DNA of 40,069 nt from the NCBI GenBank assembly GCA_019750295.1, contig JAIEOS010000052.1, positions 1 through 40,069 on the forward strand, read 5' to 3'. The notes beneath the pieces are model-generated. The model was given only the letters and a program-made list of their open reading frames with translations, made no database searches and was not told the origin of the DNA. Below are positions 17,826 to 26,677 of the stretch, piece by piece (the first letter of the stretch is position 1; each line of letters begins with the position of its first letter). The position numbers were made by a program, and so were the translations under genes. This DNA comes from Bdellovibrionales bacterium (GTDB taxonomy: Bacteria > Bdellovibrionota > Bdellovibrionia > Bdellovibrionales > JAGQZY01).

Positions 17826-19481
17826 TTATGAGGCCTTCGACTTCATTCCTGATACAAATTCAAACACACGGGCTTCGATAAAGATGCGGAGTAGCTCGGA
17901 GTCCAATTTTCCGTCGTTGGCCTCTGCAAACAGAATATCAAGGGCGGCATCAAAGGTTAATGACTTCTTATAGGGACGATCAAAGGCGACCAGGGCGTCA
18001 TAAATGTCAGAGATGCTCATCATTCGGGCCTGAATGGGGATTTCCTGTCCCGAAATCCCACGAGGGTAACCGGAGCCGTCCATTTTTTCGTGATGGCAGT
18101 GGGCGATATGAGGGATTTGCTCAAGGCCTTCGGTCCAAGCGATTCCTTTGAGAAATTCGTAGGTGTGGTCCACATGGGATTCAATCGAGAGGCGCTCCTC
18201 GCGGCTTAAACTTCCCTTGGGAATGGACAGAATCTTCATCTCTTTGTCGGTAAGAATTTTTTGTCCGAGATGCTGGCTCGAGACGTCGATCATCTTTAAA
18301 ATGCGATCCAGACTCTTCTGATCTTTAAGGACGTAAGGTTCATTGGCCTGCATCACGCCGCTTTTCAATTGGCGAATCATCAGTTTCGAGCCTTCGATCC
18401 CTTGCTTGAGCTTTTCTATTTTATGACCCAAATCGTGCATCTTGATGGAATCTGCACTGTCTAATTTTTCGAAAATCTCCTCAATGCAGCGACGCCACAT
18501 CGAAGCCTCTTCCTTAAATTCGAGACTGTCGAGTCGAAGCAGAATGGATTCTAGCTCGCGGGAGTGTAATTTTTTTTGTTTGAGCAAAACTTCTTCTTTG
18601 ACCCCTAATTTCCCAAAATCATGGAGGAGGGCCGCGTAGCGCAACTCGCGAATTTGCTCTTCGGAAAAAATAATATTTTTATACGGACCACTTCCAGTTT
18701 TGTGGACCGCGAGCGCTAACTCGGTCGTTAGGATGGCGACGCGATCACTGTGTCCGCTGGTGGTGGGATCTCGGGATTCAATGGCCTTAATCGACGCATG
18801 AACGAAGCTTTCGAAAAGTTTTTCGATACTTTCGCTCAACTGGGCGTTTTCAATGGCCACCGCCGCTTGGGAAGCAAAAACCTGCATCAATTCTTTATCG
18901 TCGTCATCGAAGCTGATGACATTTTTGACGTTGAGGACTTTGGTTTCGCTCATCTCTTTGACCCCCTTGGGAGTCAGTTTGTTGATGAGTTGGATCACTC
19001 CTCGAACTTGCCCGTGGGCCGTAATCATCGGCACGGCGAGCATGGATTTTGTGTGATACTTTCGCTCTTTATCGTAAGCGGGATTAAAGCGGAACGGAGA
19101 GTCCTCAGGCATCGCGTAGCAGTCGTCGATGGACAGTGTTTCTTTAGAGAGGGCGCAATAGCCGGCGATACTGCGTTTATTAATTTCGAGAACACCATCC
19201 TGCTCTTGAGCGCCGGTGCTGCGATTGATGGTCCGTAAAAAACGGAGGACGGGAATCTTTTGTGGTGTGAGGAGGGGATTGTTTTTAGAGTCATGAAACA
19301 TCATTTTCTTATCGATCAAATAGATGCTGGCTCCCTCGGCCTGAGTGACTTCCAAGCATTTATCCAAAAATAACTGCATTAAATTGGTGAGTTCTTTTTC
19401 GGAGGACAACGCAACGCCAATCTCAATCAGCGTTTTAAATCGTTCTAGCATGGAAGGTTTTTCTTCAGGTTTTTTTCTCAT
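17826..19481 (-). CDS. GAF-HD-GYP cyclic-di-GMP phosphodiesterase with inserted helical segment
   Basis: This 551-residue cytoplasmic protein has a GAF sensor domain (about 15-215; SMLAVPMITAHGQVRGVIQL, then QAAVAIENAQL) and an HD-GYP domain. The metal-binding HDFGK is at 287-291, and HHEKMDGSGYP lies at about 463-473, so the key residues are present. Between them a mostly helical segment of about 110 residues (about 309-423) interrupts the usual short link. HD-GYP enzymes hydrolyse cyclic-di-GMP. The GAF domain probably controls activity through an unknown ligand. The ATG at 19481 was chosen over a TTG one codon upstream. GATAGT ends six bases before the ATG, and no ribosome site is present. 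Confidence 0.88.
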   Translation of the reverse strand: MRKKPEEKPSMLERFKTLIEIGVALSSEKELTNLMQLFLDKCLEVTQAEGASIYLIDKKMMFHDSKNNPLLTPQKIPVLRFLRTINRSTGAQEQDGVLEINKRSIAGYCALSKETLSIDDCYAMPEDSPFRFNPAYDKERKYHTKSMLAVPMITAHGQVRGVIQLINKLTPKGVKEMSETKVLNVKNVISFDDDDKELMQVFASQAAVAIENAQLSESIEKLFESFVHASIKAIESRDPTTSGHSDRVAILTTELALAVHKTGSGPYKNIIFSEEQIRELRYAALLHDFGKLGVKEEVLLKQKKLHSRELESILLRLDSLEFKEEASMWRRCIEEIFEKLDSADSIKMHDLGHKIEKLKQGIEGSKLMIRQLKSGVMQANEPYVLKDQKSLDRILKMIDVSSQHLGQKILTDKEMKILSIPKGSLSREERLSIESHVDHTYEFLKGIAWTEGLEQIPHIAHCHHEKMDGSGYPRGISGQEIPIQARMMSISDIYDALVAFDRPYKKSLTFDAALDILFAEANDGKLDSELLRIFIEARVFEFVSGMKSKAS

Positions 19482-19533
19482 CAAGTTACTATCGGTTGTC
19501 TAAATTATTGAATTAACGTCTTGATCTGTGTTT

Positions 19534-19562
19534 TTCTCACTTTGAGACATGCTTTTTATAAT
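19534..19562 (+). promoter_or_regulatory. Possible promoter of the FQNCG envelope protein gene
   Basis: TTCTCA (19534-19539), 17 bases, then TATAAT (19557-19562). Transcription would start about 35 bases before the ATG at 19605. No clear ribosome site follows. Confidence 0.4.
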
Positions 19563-19604
19563 TACGCCTAAGGTCCTAAAGTTTAGCTCTCAAAATGTCG
19601 ATAA

Positions 19605-20156
19605 ATGGCTATGATCGCCGGGGGAAAACGTCAGAAATTCTTATCCGTTGGTATTTGCCTTGTCCTTGGGCTTGTGCTGGTTTTGCCGTTTCAAAACTGC
19701 GGCCTCGAGCCCACTGCGGCCACAGGCACGGGGAATACCTATTCGAATGATGAAGATGACGACACTCCGGATTGCTTAGCCACCGCGGTCGACTGCGGTC
19801 CCAACTCGGCCTATTTGCAGATCAGCGTCGATATAAAAAATCCGCTCCAGCTCAGTCCCGGTACATCCATGCTGACGGTCTCCGGGCGTTGTAACACCGG
19901 GAACTTTCCAGAACACTACATCTCTTGGCAGTGGACGGATTCTGCAGGGAACGTGATGGCCTCGCGCAACGACTCTTCGATTTGCGTTCGCGGTCGTTAT
20001 CAGATTTCAGTGGTATTGGCAGGGATCAACGATAACGAAGTGCAAACGATTCGTGCCGAAATTATTGGATTGCTCGAGGGAAATTCTATCCGCAATTATC
20101 AAGCGGGCGGTTCGGCCGAAGCTGATTTTAGTCGAATGCCGCCACCACCACCTTAA
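19605..20156 (+). CDS. Envelope protein with FQNCG pseudo-lipobox
   Basis: This 183-residue protein has an N-terminal hydrophobic helix (FLSVGICLVLGLVLVLPFQNC). The Cys follows FQN, not the canonical lipobox, yet the layout looks like a lipoprotein signal. A low-complexity acidic linker (NDEDDDTPD) follows. Then comes a domain of about 100 residues with an Ig-like feel (SMLTVSGRCNTG, ISWQWTDSAGNV) and a Cys pair, and the protein ends in MPPPPP. FQNC endings are, from memory, frequent in Bdellovibrio secreted proteins. The 3' end overlaps the convergent carbamoyltransferase by 4 bases. Function unknown. Confidence 0.65.
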   Translation: MAMIAGGKRQKFLSVGICLVLGLVLVLPFQNCGLEPTAATGTGNTYSNDEDDDTPDCLATAVDCGPNSAYLQISVDIKNPLQLSPGTSMLTVSGRCNTGNFPEHYISWQWTDSAGNVMASRNDSSICVRGRYQISVVLAGINDNEVQTIRAEIIGLLEGNSIRNYQAGGSAEADFSRMPPPPP

Positions 20157-21997
20157 TCCAAATCGAATTGAGTTTTCTGAGTGGACGTCCATTGCGGTTG
20201 GCTCGATTTTTCTAAAAAGTAATTTCCAATGACTAAAATATCTAAGTCGGTTTCCATAAAGCACCGGTAGGCGTCTTCGGCTGAGGAAACGATGGGTTCG
20301 CCTCTCACATTAAAGCTGGTATTGACTAAAATCGGGCACCCGGTCAGTTCGTAAAACTGACGCAGGAGTCGATGGAAGCGGGGATTGGTCTCTTGGTGGA
20401 CTGTCTGTAGGCGTGCCGAATTGTCCACGTGAGTGACTGCGGGAATTTGGGAGCGATCGGTGTTTAATAGATCCATTCCCGTGCGTGCTAACTGTTGCTC
20501 CGACAAACTTTTAAGTTTTTCCTTTTTAACATCGACGGTGAAGAGCATGTAGGGACTCTCTCCTCGGAACTCGAACCATTCTTCAACCTTCTCCGCCAGC
20601 ACCGCCGGAGCAAATGGTCTAAAACTTTCGCGGAATTTGATTTTGAGATTTAAATCTCTTTGAATTGTCGCGGAACGGGGATCGGCAAGAATAGAGCGAT
20701 TGCCAAGAGCTCGAGGACCAAATTCCATAGGTCCGTGGACCCAACCCACCGCTTGCCCACGGCTCAGCGATTGTGCAGTTCGGGCCATCAGAGTCTCCTC
20801 CGATAGATTTTCAAAGACGGCCGAGTACTTTTCTAACGTGCGACGAGTCTCCATGGCTGTGGGCTCAGGGCCAAGATAAGAGCCATTCATCTGATCGTGA
20901 GTTTGAACCCGGCGCGGAGTTTTCAAATGAATGTGCTCCACAGCAAGAGCTGCACCGAGCGATCCTCCGGCATCACCAGAGGCGGGTTGAATCCAAATGT
21001 TTTTGAAAACATTTTCGCGGAGTAATAGTCCATTCGCCACACAGTTCAGGGCGACACCACCCGCTAGACAAACGTTCTCTTCTCCGGTGAGGGCGCGAGC
21101 ATGATGGGCTATTTTTAGAACAATATCTTCGATCACCCTTTGTATCGAAGCGGCGAGATCCATCTGCTCCTGAGTGACTTCGCCCTCCGGTATTCGGGGT
21201 CTCTCTCCAAAAAGATAAAGCCACTTTTCCGGGTTATACATTTTTTCGTCGGAAAGAAAGTTGAAATAGTCCATATTCAACTGAAAGGAGCCATCCTCTT
21301 TCACGTTGATCATATGGTTAAGAATCATGCGTCGATACTTCGGTTTTCCGTAGGGGGCCAAACCCATCATTTTGTACTCTCCGGAGTTCACCTTAAATCC
21401 GAGGAAGGCGGTGAACGCCGAATAAAGCAGACCCAGCGAATGAGGAAAACGAATTTCTTTTATAAAGCGAATTTGATGATCCTGACCATGAGCAATGGTG
21501 GTTGTCGACCATTCTCCAACTCCATCCATTGTGAGGATCGCCGCGGATTTAAACGGAGACGGGAAGAAGGCCGAAGCGGCGTGGCTGAGATGATGTTCCG
21601 AGAAAAGAATTTTTCCGCCGAGAGTTTTTTTGTTTCCAAAGTCCGGTGAAATTGACCGCAACTGACGTTGAATCATTTCCTTTTGGAAAAGTTTATCTTT
21701 AAGCCACTCCGGAATGGCTTTCAGAAATAACGGAAACCCGCTGGGGGCTGTGGCCAGGAAAGTCTCTAAGATCCGATCGAATTTATGAAAGGGCTTCTCG
21801 TAAAAAACAATGTATTCTAAGTCGGCCGGATGGATGTTCTGAGATTTGAGGCAAAAATCAATGGCATGTTTCGGGAAACTCGCATCAAATTTTTTACGTG
21901 TGAATCGCTCCTCTTGAGCGGCACAAAGAATTTTACCTTGGTGAATCAAAGCGGCGGAGCTGTCGTGGTAAAAGGCGGAAATTCCTAAAATGGCCAT
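20153..21997 (-). CDS. NodU/TobZ-family O-carbamoyltransferase
   Basis: This 614-residue protein has a Kae1-like N-terminal domain (GISAFYHDSSAAL, EHHLSHAASAF with metal-type His135 and His139, LTMDGVGEW, CLAGGVALNCVANG) and a YrdC-like C-terminal domain (EFGPRALGNRSIL, NTSFNVRGEPIV). The family uses carbamoyl phosphate and ATP to carbamoylate a hydroxyl on a small molecule or sugar. The ATG at 21997 overlaps the stop of the small upstream gene (TAATG); the frame is open further upstream inside that gene. No biosynthetic cluster surrounds it, so the acceptor is unknown; an envelope glycan is one possibility. Confidence 0.9.
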   Translation of the reverse strand: MAILGISAFYHDSSAALIHQGKILCAAQEERFTRKKFDASFPKHAIDFCLKSQNIHPADLEYIVFYEKPFHKFDRILETFLATAPSGFPLFLKAIPEWLKDKLFQKEMIQRQLRSISPDFGNKKTLGGKILFSEHHLSHAASAFFPSPFKSAAILTMDGVGEWSTTTIAHGQDHQIRFIKEIRFPHSLGLLYSAFTAFLGFKVNSGEYKMMGLAPYGKPKYRRMILNHMINVKEDGSFQLNMDYFNFLSDEKMYNPEKWLYLFGERPRIPEGEVTQEQMDLAASIQRVIEDIVLKIAHHARALTGEENVCLAGGVALNCVANGLLLRENVFKNIWIQPASGDAGGSLGAALAVEHIHLKTPRRVQTHDQMNGSYLGPEPTAMETRRTLEKYSAVFENLSEETLMARTAQSLSRGQAVGWVHGPMEFGPRALGNRSILADPRSATIQRDLNLKIKFRESFRPFAPAVLAEKVEEWFEFRGESPYMLFTVDVKKEKLKSLSEQQLARTGMDLLNTDRSQIPAVTHVDNSARLQTVHQETNPRFHRLLRQFYELTGCPILVNTSFNVRGEPIVSSAEDAYRCFMETDLDILVIGNYFLEKSSQPQWTSTQKTQFDLD

Positions 21998-22230
21998 TAA
22001 AACTGCTTCTCCATTTGTGACGGAGGCTGATCCTCTCGATTTTTCCAATGGGTGTCGACTTTGCGATTCCATTTCAGGGAGAGTTCATCTCGCCCCAAAA
22101 TTTTAAAGAGAAGAGCCAGTGGCACAATCATCGCAAAGTACACGACGAAAAGGAGAAGAGGATTCATGATCTTAGAAATCAACTCACCGAACGAAATCCA
22201 CTGTTTGTACAACCATTTAAGGACACTCAT
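21997..22230 (-). CDS. Small SxtJ-like membrane protein coupled to carbamoyltransferase
   Basis: This 77-residue protein has one membrane helix (NPLLLFVVYFAMIVPLALLF), then KILGRDELSLKW and DTHWKNRE. The pattern of helix, GRD-L and a W near a basic residue resembles the end of SxtJ-type proteins found next to carbamoyltransferases. The stop overlaps the next ATG as TAATG, so expression is coupled. A membrane docking role for the carbamoyltransferase is an inference. A -10-like TTTAAT ends six bases before its ATG. Confidence 0.65.
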   Translation of the reverse strand: MSVLKWLYKQWISFGELISKIMNPLLLFVVYFAMIVPLALLFKILGRDELSLKWNRKVDTHWKNREDQPPSQMEKQF

Positions 22231-22236
22231 CCTTTA

Positions 22237-22265
22237 ATTAAACGTCTCGACCTGTAAAAAGTAAA
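22237..22265 (-). promoter_or_regulatory. Candidate leaderless promoter of the SxtJ-like/carbamoyltransferase operon
   Basis: On the minus strand TTTACT (22265-22260), 17 bases, TTTAAT (22242-22237), six bases, then ATG at 22230. TAAAGG touches the ATG, which is too close to serve as a normal ribosome site. Confidence 0.45.
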
Positions 22266-22386
22266 CGTCCTCTGCATCTTGCGACCCGTCATCCTTGTAA
22301 AATTTAGAATTGTCTCTGTGGAGGTACAAAGACAGCGTGTTCCTGGGAGGCGGATGATACTTCAGGTCACCTTTGGAGGGAAAATT

Positions 22387-23028
22387 ATGAAAACAATCAT
22401 TTTATCGTTAGCCTTATGTTTAAGCACGACTTGGGCGCAAGCCAACATTCTTCAACTCACACCTGGAACCGAAACTAAAGGGGGAGTGACAATCTCTACC
22501 GCTGGAGTCGCTACAGCGAAAGGAGTTCAACACGAACTCGTCACCGTTGGGAGCGGAATTCGCGTGAAGTACTTGATTGGCTCGATTGGTACAAAAGTTT
22601 ATGTGGCTCAGCTCTTAGTGACAGATCCTAATTCTTACAACAAAGCTGACGGCTTAAAATCCGCGGCAGCTCAATCTGTCTCGGCATTGGTTCTCTCTTT
22701 TGTGACAACAGTCCCTGCCAACAAGGTTTATAGTTCCTTCGAAGATGGACTTGTTACAAATAACGTCGACACTTCAGCTCCTGATGTGAGTGCATTTTTA
22801 AATGCCGTCAACAGCGCTGGAGAAGCGGCCAACGGTAAAAATTTAACTTTGCTTTTTGTTAAAAACGCCGATGGTTCAGAGACTCTCAGCTACGAACATA
22901 CCAATGGAAAGGTTGTCGAAATCACTGGCTCGGCGGGGCTCGCCGAAAAGATCCTTTCCATTTGGCTTGGAACTCCGGTCGATGGTGATGATGGCTTAGC
23001 GGAACTTAAAGTTGAACTCTTAAAATAA
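22387..23028 (+). CDS. Periplasmic chalcone isomerase-like fold protein
   Basis: This 213-residue protein has a signal peptide (KTIILSLALCLSTTWAQA). The body matches the bacterial chalcone isomerase-like family: VGSGIRVKYLIGSIGTKVYV early, and KILSIWLGTPVDGDDGLAEL at the end. In bacteria this family is not known to isomerise chalcones; many members are periplasmic proteins of unknown, perhaps fatty-acid-binding, role. The ATG at 22387 follows GGAGGGA; the frame is open upstream to 22279, but without signal-peptide character. A lipoprotein gene follows 16 bases later, probably co-transcribed. Confidence 0.75.
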   Translation: MKTIILSLALCLSTTWAQANILQLTPGTETKGGVTISTAGVATAKGVQHELVTVGSGIRVKYLIGSIGTKVYVAQLLVTDPNSYNKADGLKSAAAQSVSALVLSFVTTVPANKVYSSFEDGLVTNNVDTSAPDVSAFLNAVNSAGEAANGKNLTLLFVKNADGSETLSYEHTNGKVVEITGSAGLAEKILSIWLGTPVDGDDGLAELKVELLK

Positions 23029-23044
23029 AGATTAAGGAAAACCC

Positions 23045-23977
23045 ATGAAAAATCTAATTCTTCTTTCGACTTTAATTCTGATCACTGGTTGCAAAATGTT
23101 GGACGCGGTCGATGCGGTCAACGAGACGCCGCAAAAGATGGACAACATGAATGCAGAAATGCAGGACATGAAAGGTCAGATGTTAAAAACCAACGAGGCC
23201 ATTCGGATGCAGAAGTTGGCGATCGCGAAAGAAAACTTAGAGGACGAAAAAAATGGGATGATTTTAACTCCCATTCCTTTCGGTCTCATGGGTTACGCCA
23301 AACTATTTGCTGAGACGGCGAAAGTCGATGAGCTTGTTGCACAGACTTACCTTTACATCACCGACGTTCACGACGGGCTACCGGCACCCTCTGTGGGTGA
23401 GGATGGTTCGGCCCTCGATTTTACGGCAGAGCAGATTTCTCGAATCAATCAGTATAAATCCCATCGATTTGCAGCGATGCAAGCGATTGCGAACTTCATT
23501 CCGACAGAGGTTTTGGCGCAAATGATCGACGAAGAAATCATTGCGGGCGGTCGCTATCGCGAGACGGCTTTGGCTCTCCTGATGATGCGGGTGCAGTTTA
23601 ATAAAAAAGTGATGTTAGATAATAGCCTCCTGGCTCAAGAGCTAAAATCGGTGGGCGCTTTGGAAAAAGCCTACGAGTATCTTCTAGATATCGAAAAAGT
23701 TTTCGCATTACCTTTTGCCAGTGAAATTGGCTACGATATGTATGGATTTTTACCTCCGATGAAGTCCGAAGTGGTTTTCTTAACTCCCGAGCTGATGAAG
23801 TCCATAATGGTGAACACCATTCAAAAGATCAATCTGCGAGGAAAAAAACTAAAGAACATCAAGCAAAGCCAATGGACGGGAGATGAGGCGAAAGACAAGG
23901 CTCAACTGCAAAAGAGCCAAGCGCGCGCCGATCAGATCTTCGCGGACCTCGACGCCAAGCTCCAACTCTGGAAGTAG
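23045..23977 (+). CDS. Lipoprotein with coiled-coil N-terminal region
   Basis: This 310-residue protein has a lipoprotein signal (lipobox ITGC, Cys at 16). The next 50 residues are Met-rich heptads (MDNMNAEMQDMKGQM) likely to form a coiled coil. The rest is helical with no recognised domain, and the end is rich in Lys and Gln. AAGGAA sits upstream of the ATG. It lies 16 bases after the chalcone isomerase-like gene, so both products may work in the periplasm. Function unknown. Confidence 0.7.
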   Translation: MKNLILLSTLILITGCKMLDAVDAVNETPQKMDNMNAEMQDMKGQMLKTNEAIRMQKLAIAKENLEDEKNGMILTPIPFGLMGYAKLFAETAKVDELVAQTYLYITDVHDGLPAPSVGEDGSALDFTAEQISRINQYKSHRFAAMQAIANFIPTEVLAQMIDEEIIAGGRYRETALALLMMRVQFNKKVMLDNSLLAQELKSVGALEKAYEYLLDIEKVFALPFASEIGYDMYGFLPPMKSEVVFLTPELMKSIMVNTIQKINLRGKKLKNIKQSQWTGDEAKDKAQLQKSQARADQIFADLDAKLQLWK

Positions 23978-23993
23978 TGGAAAGGCGTACCTT

Positions 23994-24428
23994 TTAATGA
24001 TCGTGGGCGTCGGTGCCGCTGTCGTCGGCGGGGTTGACCAGATGTTGAGCCCCTTTGACGCACTCTTCGGCGATCCTTTGGCCTTTTTCGGAGCTCATAA
24101 AATCCTCAACAATTTTACCGACACGTTGATCGTAAGATTCTGGGCTGTCGGTATTGGGATTGTATTTTGTTGGAATGATTTGTTCCGCTTCGATTTTGTC
24201 AGTCGCGCACGTGCAGTACTCGCGCATAAATGTTTTATCTACACCTTCTTCAGCGTTGGTGCATGAATCTATAAAAACACTTTTGAAATCTTCTGGCCAC
24301 TTTTCACTTTTTGAGGAGGCCACATCGGCCTCTGCTAAACCCCAGCCGAGTCCGTAGCGAAGACCTAACTTAACTCCGACGGCAACCAGGACAACAACGA
24401 GACCGCCGATAATTTTTGCTTTACTCAT
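23994..24428 (-). CDS. Membrane-anchored hypothetical protein with Cys motifs
   Basis: This 144-residue protein has one N-terminal hydrophobic helix (IIGGLVVVLVAVGVKLGL), then a mostly acidic domain with four cysteines (SCTNAEEG, EYCTCATDKI, EECVKG) and an Asp/His tail (DDSGTDAHDH). The ATG at 24428 was chosen because AAGGATG lies at a normal distance; an ATG at 24437 overlaps that site. It is convergent with the lipoprotein gene at 23977. No family was recognised. Confidence 0.6.
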   Translation of the reverse strand: MSKAKIIGGLVVVLVAVGVKLGLRYGLGWGLAEADVASSKSEKWPEDFKSVFIDSCTNAEEGVDKTFMREYCTCATDKIEAEQIIPTKYNPNTDSPESYDQRVGKIVEDFMSSEKGQRIAEECVKGAQHLVNPADDSGTDAHDH

Positions 24429-24588
24429 GATGGGCATCCTTCTCAGTGACGATTTAGAACCTTATCGGCGAAAGAGTGAATCATCTTTAGACAAAGGCTC
24501 GACTAAGGTACTGCAATCCTCATCTCCGTGTTAAAAGTATGGAATTTTTAAAGGTATGATTCGTTGTAACAGCTTTGAAGGAGACACA

Positions 24589-25392
24589 ATGAAGCTCTAT
24601 TCCATACTTAGTATCGCGGCATTCTTATTTATCTCGCAAGCCGGTGCGGACACTCCCACTTTTGATAACTTATCCGATGGAGATCTGGAGACCATCGCGA
24701 AAGATTTCTCGTCGATCTTTGTTCATACTTCGGCATCACCGCCCACGGCCTCCATCGTCGGCATTCAAGCCGCTGTCGTTGCCGGAGCTGCAGAGGTTCC
24801 AGGAATTCGTGAGATCTCTCGCCGCGTGGATCCTAACAGTGATATCAAGTATGCTCCGTTTGCGTTTCTCTACGCGGGTGTGGGTCTTCCCTTGGGATTT
24901 AATCTTGAAGCCAATATTCTTCCACAAATGAAGTTGAGTGGTTTTGAACTTTCTCATTATAGCGGAGCTGTTCGCTACAGTTTAACGGATGAGCTTCTTC
25001 CGGTACTTCCTTTCAATTGGTCAGTTCGCACTTTCTATTCGAAAAGCGCGATAAAATTTGACCAGTATATTGCTCCAGGAACGGTCAATGTGGATTTTGA
25101 TAATAACATGCTGGGAGTTGAGACCATCGTGGGCGTCGATCTTCTTTTTGTGGAGCCTTACGCAGGGATTGGTTGGGTCACGAGTAACTCCGAACTTGAA
25201 GGAAATTCCACAGTGGACCCTGCATTCTCCATGTATGCGGATAACGTCAGTCGCTCTAAAAAGTCGACAGTGGACAGTGCGAGATTGATCGCGGGAGTCC
25301 AATTTAATTTAACCATCATCCGTTTGGGTCTTGAGTACAACAGCGTATTTGGAAACAGCCGTTATGCCCTCAAATTAGGATTTGCTTTCTAA
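24589..25392 (+). CDS. Outer membrane beta-barrel protein, DUF6588-like
   Basis: This 267-residue protein has a signal peptide (KLYSILSIAAFLFISQAGA) after a strong AAGGAGA ribosome site. The mature part has alternating strand patterns (FAFLYAGVGLPLGFNLEANI, VDLLFVEPYAGIGWV, IIRLGLEYNSVFG) and ends in LKLGFAF, a terminal Phe typical of outer-membrane barrels. The N-terminal region resembles DUF6588 proteins, but this is from memory only. The frame is open 11 codons upstream, yet the ribosome site fixes the chosen start. Its role may be structural or channel-like. Confidence 0.65.
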   Translation: MKLYSILSIAAFLFISQAGADTPTFDNLSDGDLETIAKDFSSIFVHTSASPPTASIVGIQAAVVAGAAEVPGIREISRRVDPNSDIKYAPFAFLYAGVGLPLGFNLEANILPQMKLSGFELSHYSGAVRYSLTDELLPVLPFNWSVRTFYSKSAIKFDQYIAPGTVNVDFDNNMLGVETIVGVDLLFVEPYAGIGWVTSNSELEGNSTVDPAFSMYADNVSRSKKSTVDSARLIAGVQFNLTIIRLGLEYNSVFGNSRYALKLGFAF

Positions 25393-25463
25393 TTCCGATA
25401 AAAGAGGCCCTCAGCCTCGACGCCGAGTTGTTCCTTCGGACGCCATGTGGTAGCGTACGCCCC

Positions 25464-26063
25464 ATGGCTGATGAGATTGTGTCCTCAGAAATTCAAACGA
25501 CCGCCGAGGGCACAGGTCCCCTCTATCACAGGATTTATTCCGTAGATATTCCGATTCCCTTCGAAACCGCTCAGCGGGCCATGGATGATCTTAAGCTTCG
25601 TCTCAATGACTTTTCCCCTCAGATACTCGCCAAGTTTAACAAAGTTTCGGGAAGTCCGGATGTGCTCGCGGAGGGAGATGAGTTTTTTATTGATATTCTC
25701 GGGCCGTGGAACGGGCCTGTGAAGGTGGGTCGTGTGGCGGAGCACGAGTTTTCTTTGCTCACTTTACAAGATCACATGGAGTCGGGCGAAATTCATTTTC
25801 GAATTTTGCCGAAGCCGGAACAGAGCGTACGGTTCGAGATCGAATCTTTAGCTCGCAGTAAAGACAGTCTGGTGGATTTTATTTATGACAAAATTCCCAT
25901 CGCCCAATTTTTCCAAACTGAAATGTGGTCACAGGTCTGTACAAAGTTCGCATCATTCGCCTTTGAGTTGCAGAATGGTAGTGTGCCTAATTTAATGCAG
26001 TTTGATGTTCAGATAGAAACGGCCAAAAAAGATGAGGAGTCGGGTCAGTGGATTCAGGTATAG
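25464..26063 (+). CDS. DUF1990-like protein, first of a tandem pair
   Basis: This 199-residue protein is cytoplasmic by the look of it. Its core (QDHMESGEIHFRI) has the same layout as the next protein (KGHFEVGEITFLV), so the two look like tandem paralogues. DUF1990 proteins have a similar GH-x2-GE segment, but here the family link is weak. Its stop overlaps the GTG start of the next gene by 16 bases. The ATG at 25464 has no ribosome site; the frame extends to 25428 without better support. Confidence 0.5.
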   Translation: MADEIVSSEIQTTAEGTGPLYHRIYSVDIPIPFETAQRAMDDLKLRLNDFSPQILAKFNKVSGSPDVLAEGDEFFIDILGPWNGPVKVGRVAEHEFSLLTLQDHMESGEIHFRILPKPEQSVRFEIESLARSKDSLVDFIYDKIPIAQFFQTEMWSQVCTKFASFAFELQNGSVPNLMQFDVQIETAKKDEESGQWIQV

Positions 26064-26668
26064 GTTGGCAAAAATACTCAGAAAAAATTAGTGGCCTCGA
26101 AGATTTGGATTACAACTTCGATGCTCAACTTTATCACAATGCCCAGGAAAAATTAGGATGGAATATCGATCGCTATGAGAATTGCATCGGTAAAGAAACG
26201 CCGGGAGCTCCTCAAGACGGAGGGATTTTTCTCAAAGCGAAGGAGATCATTCAGTTTTATAAATTTCCCGATCCCTCTTTAGTGGTGGGAATTTTTGATC
26301 CCCAAAGAGATCTCGATGGGCGAAACATGTTAATTCGCGCCAGCTTCCTTGGTCTTACTTTTTATTTTGGCGTGAGAGTGAGCGCCGTGATTGATCAAGT
26401 CCAAACGAATTCTCGGGGAAATCTTGAGCATCAGTGGGGCTATTCTTACCGCACGCTGAAGGGCCACTTTGAGGTCGGGGAAATTACGTTTCTCGTTCAA
26501 AAGGATACGGTGACGGGCGAAGTTTTTTTTAAAATTGAGTCCTACTCTAAGGCAGATCGCATCCCCAATCTATTTTATCGCGTGGGCTTTAAGATTTTTG
26601 GTCGCCGACTTCAAAAGTACTTCGCGACAAGCTCCATCGAAAGAATCAAAGAAATGGTCAACTCGTAG
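26048..26668 (+). CDS. DUF1990-family protein, second of a tandem pair
   Basis: This 206-residue protein starts with GTG behind GAGGAG. The C-terminal half resembles DUF1990: WGYSYRTLKGHFEVGEI, then VFFKIESYSKADRIPNLFYR and a final segment RRLQKYFATSS. DUF1990 proteins have an all-beta fold and no proven function. The 16-base overlap with the previous gene means coupled expression, so the two may form a heteromer. The stop faces the PAD-like gene convergently, 9 bases away. Confidence 0.6.
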   Translation: MDSGIGWQKYSEKISGLEDLDYNFDAQLYHNAQEKLGWNIDRYENCIGKETPGAPQDGGIFLKAKEIIQFYKFPDPSLVVGIFDPQRDLDGRNMLIRASFLGLTFYFGVRVSAVIDQVQTNSRGNLEHQWGYSYRTLKGHFEVGEITFLVQKDTVTGEVFFKIESYSKADRIPNLFYRVGFKIFGRRLQKYFATSSIERIKEMVNS

Positions 26669-26677
26669 GGTCCCGAG

